NCBI GenBank assembly: GCA_014549065.1
Contig: JACDOX010000012.1
Span: forward strand, 9,247,413-9,311,412
Source of the DNA: Cardinalis cardinalis
Lineage: Eukaryota; Chordata; Aves; Passeriformes; Cardinalidae
Direction: 5' to 3'
DNA: 64,000 nt
In this document: piece after piece, positions 61,116-64,000 of the stretch
Numbering within the stretch: the first letter of the stretch is position 1
Layout of the letters: every line of letters begins with the position of its first letter
Made by a program: the position numbers and the translations under genes
Notes under the pieces: generated by a model
What the model was told of the DNA's origin: nothing
The model's input: only the letters and a program-made list of their open reading frames with translations
The model's database searches: none

Positions 61116-64000
61116 ACTGACCCTGGTAGGCTAAAAAGAGGTGCTGCTCTAAGCAGAAGCTGAGAAAAAGTGATTTACAGAAATAGATCACAGTGTTAGA
61201 CAGAACACTTGACATTATTCGTATTTTCTTAATACAGACCACAGGAATTATTACTTAACATCTGAACTATGTACACATATAATTTAGACAAACTAAACTA
61301 TTTTGATTTATTAATTGGCTGTAAGAGAAGATCTAGCAGTACTCGAAACTACTTAAAAACACACTAAAAATACCTGCTTTATATTTGGAGACTAAATGTG
61401 CCAAGCATCTGTTTTCCAGCCACTGTCATATTTTTCTCTTGGACCTAGGAGCCCTTAGTTACCAAATTTGTGTTGCTGTGTGAGTACTGAGACCCCAGTT
61501 CAGTTCACTCAATAACTTTTTCTTTAAGGACTGTTTTCAATCCTTTTATAGTTGTCACAGACTCTTTGAGCCTTCTTCCTTCCGCCCAAGCTACCCTGCA
61601 CTGTAGACATCAAAACTAATTGGGTTTCCAGTAACAGCTGCACTTGTGCCAAACTCAAGGTAGCAAAGCAAGCAGCAAAGCATATCTTCTCAATTCAAGC
61701 ATGAATCCTGTTAACTATGTTCTGCATCAGTCCTTTTGCCCATGAGCTGCACAGGGAGCTTGGGACCACTCTCCATAACCCCCTATATTCCTGTTAGAGC
61801 CACTGTTTCAAGGCTAGACTGCCCCACAAAAGTGAGCAGGAAAGTAAATCCAAAAAAATTGCAATGGATAAATATTGCACACATAAAGAAAGAGGGAAGA
61901 TAACAGGGTACCAATTCAGCTGAGACACACAGGAGACTGAAATTATCTTTTGAATTACTTTGGATTAGTTTTGAATGCTGTTCTTTAAAAATGTGAGATG
62001 CTTTCTCTAATAAATGAGAAAAACATAATGCTTATGAATTACCCTTCATAGGTATATTTCTCACTAAACTAGTGTTTGCAAAACAGCTTACTGAGGCTCT
62101 GACTCTGCTTGCAGACTTCATGTGCTCGTTAGTGTTATAGGCAATTTGATTATTTCACAGTCTCAAACAACAAGATGTTAACATTTCTTGCTTTTGGCTC
62201 TTTCTTTTCCCCTGCAGGTTCAAGGATTTTAGAAGTTTTATGCACAGCAAACACTGGAAGTACACAGTAGAGTTTGGAGGCAATGTTGGAGTTTTTTTCC
62301 AATGCTATCTGCTACAAACTCCAGTACAGAACTTACCCATACTGAGATCTTATNTTACTATAACTATGATCTGTAGAATGTTTATTACAATGATATATAT
62401 TAAATCTTTAACACAAAGGGAATGAGATATATCAGTGCAATCTTTTCTCTGTAAATATTACTGCCTTCATATTTTGGAAACACTAATATCAGCAGAGCAA
62501 AAGCTCTGTGACATAATTGCAAGAACTCAAATCAAATTCTCATTTCCAAGGAACCCTATGAGCCCTTGCCCTGTAAAACTTCCTACTGAACAAGGCAGAA
62601 GAGTAACTGTTAAATCTTTGTATCACGATGATGACATTCTAATTTTTCCTATGGTTAGTTATTCTAACTGTTCAGGGTCTGTTTTTTTCTTTTTATTATT
62701 CTTAGTTCTAGTATACTCATCTAAAATTAAGATATAATTTTTCATGTCTTTAGATGAAGTCAGGAAACATTACTAGTCAAATCTATGAATCAGAGAAGTT
62801 ACTGGACTCCACAACTCATTCTAATGGGAATCAGTTGGTGTAATGACATGTATAAAGTATACTACTATATTACTTTGTACTTTTTAAAAATGTCTCTAAG
62901 TCCTGGCACATGGCCAAACTAGGGCTGTTCCAGCACAGACACCGCAGCAAGTCTTACAGCTTCTCATGAGAACTCCTTGCCAGGAGCTGTGACAGCTTGG
63001 TTACTCATGCTTGAAAGGTGCTAAGGTGCTTTAACAGAGTTGGTGTGAGGCTGGCAAGCAGCCCCAGCTCTGGTAAGAGGAAGAGGAAGCATTTCTGCCA
63101 TGCAGGTCAAGTTCTATCTCTTTTTTTGTCCAAAGTGACTCGGCAATACAAGCTGATAATCAGAAGCTTCAGTTTACACAGCGCTTAAACAACTGTAAAG
63201 TTTTAACACAAAAAGTGCTGAAGTTTCAACTTTACATGACTCTAGAGGCACAACGGCCTTAAATTTGCTATGGTCTTCTCTCAAAGACATGCTCATTGCA
63301 TTTGCAAGTAAGATGCTCACACCCTACTTCTCCTCAAGAAGTCCTTCTGTATGTGCTTCCCAGAGGAGACCAGCAAGATCCCTGAAAACAATGTCCTGGG
63401 GCAAGGCAACAGCTGAGGAGCATCTGAGAACATGACAAATCCAGATTCAGTTCTCTTGTATTCTTGAAGTTACTAAAATACATAATTTTGCTATATCGGA
63501 AGAGTAGTCTTGCCCTCTAGCCACACATTTTATGGACAGAGGTACTACTGATTTCTCAGTGGTTCCTTGATNAAGTACAGTACTTAGCATAAGTAACTGC
63601 ACACTCACACCAGTCTAGCCTGAGTGTTTTTAAGATCACATCCCTCAAGTGAGCTGGCTTTAGCTTCCAAAGGGGCAGAAATTACTTTTTTCATTTCTTA
63701 TTTTCATTCTTGTTCTTGTCCCACAGAAAGGGTTAAAATTGCTATCTCTTGAAAGTGAAGAAAAGAACTGATGTTTTTTCGCCTCACTCATTCCTGCCCC
63801 TGACAGCAGGGCCAGGCTGCTGTTGTGATCCCAGCTTTGCTATGGCTCCACAAAGTACCACAGAGATGTTCTCCTTGTGGCTGTGAACACCCCTCTTTGG
63901 TGAAAGAGCAGCTGCTGCCTTCAGACACAAATCTTCTCCTCTTGTATTCATCTTGCCACCCAAAACAACTGANCAGTGCCTGAAGCTTTGTCTGGTCTGA

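Larger units (their letters stand above)
58815..64000 (-). other. KCNV1: KCNV1 intron upstream of the last exon, runs off the right edge
   Basis: No frame between 58815 and 64000 encodes the Kv S4 repeat of basic residues or a T1 tetramerisation domain, so the preceding coding exon must lie beyond the window. The intron is therefore at least 5.2 kb. It contains a CR1 copy at about 58945-61115. From 61115 to 64000 I see only AT-rich sequence with short chance frames and no recognisable exon, RNA gene or repeat. Confidence 0.75.

Noticed and set aside
62200..62430. Acceptor-like CCCCTGCAG followed by a 61-codon frame
   Set aside because: It is on the strand opposite KCNV1, the frame encodes nothing known, and no donor pairs with it.
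1..64000. CRISPR arrays, operons, phage or plasmid features
   Set aside because: The window is vertebrate DNA with introns and LINEs. The only regular repeats are simple pentamers without spacers.

Overview
This window is bird genomic DNA. The evidence is one clear vertebrate coding exon, from KCNV1 (Kv8.1, an electrically silent potassium channel subunit), plus many CR1 LINE copies, the dominant avian retrotransposon. Several LTR insertions have termini and flanking duplications that resemble songbird endogenous retroviruses, so a passerine is likely but not proven. Single N bases are scattered throughout, and one 110-base N gap lies inside a pentanucleotide repeat at 48138-48247.

Layout: positions 1 to about 57.9 kb hold no exon I can support. 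This is the sparse region beyond the 3' end of KCNV1. It is mostly AT-rich single-copy-looking DNA broken by mobile elements: a solo LTR with target duplications (5496-6818); a CR1 carrying a nested LTR and a foldback at its 3' end (10126-12606); an LTR-type sequence on the minus strand (15562-16175); short CR1 ends (19452-19616, 28231-28672); a GAAGA array (22054-22206); LTR-like blocks (about 33360-35000 and 39640-39980); an AAGGG array spanning the gap (48087-48301); and a CR1 pair with another nested LTR (54600-55508).

The gene: the last coding exon of KCNV1 is on the minus strand at 58303-58814. It carries S5, the pore and S6, and ends in the C-terminal DEFWF. Its 3' UTR runs toward lower coordinates. 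The upstream exons (T1 domain and S1-S4) are not in the window, so the intron from 58815 extends past the right edge. A 2.2 kb dead CR1 (about 58945-61115) sits in that intron in the same orientation as the gene.

I found no convincing new biological system. The most unusual items are the large inverted repeat created inside a CR1 3' end, the G-quadruplex-prone AAGGG array at an assembly gap, a G-rich motif on the KCNV1 sense strand just beyond its coding end, and two cases of LTRs nested in CR1 copies. Repeat-family names are from sequence reading only and need a repeat library search.
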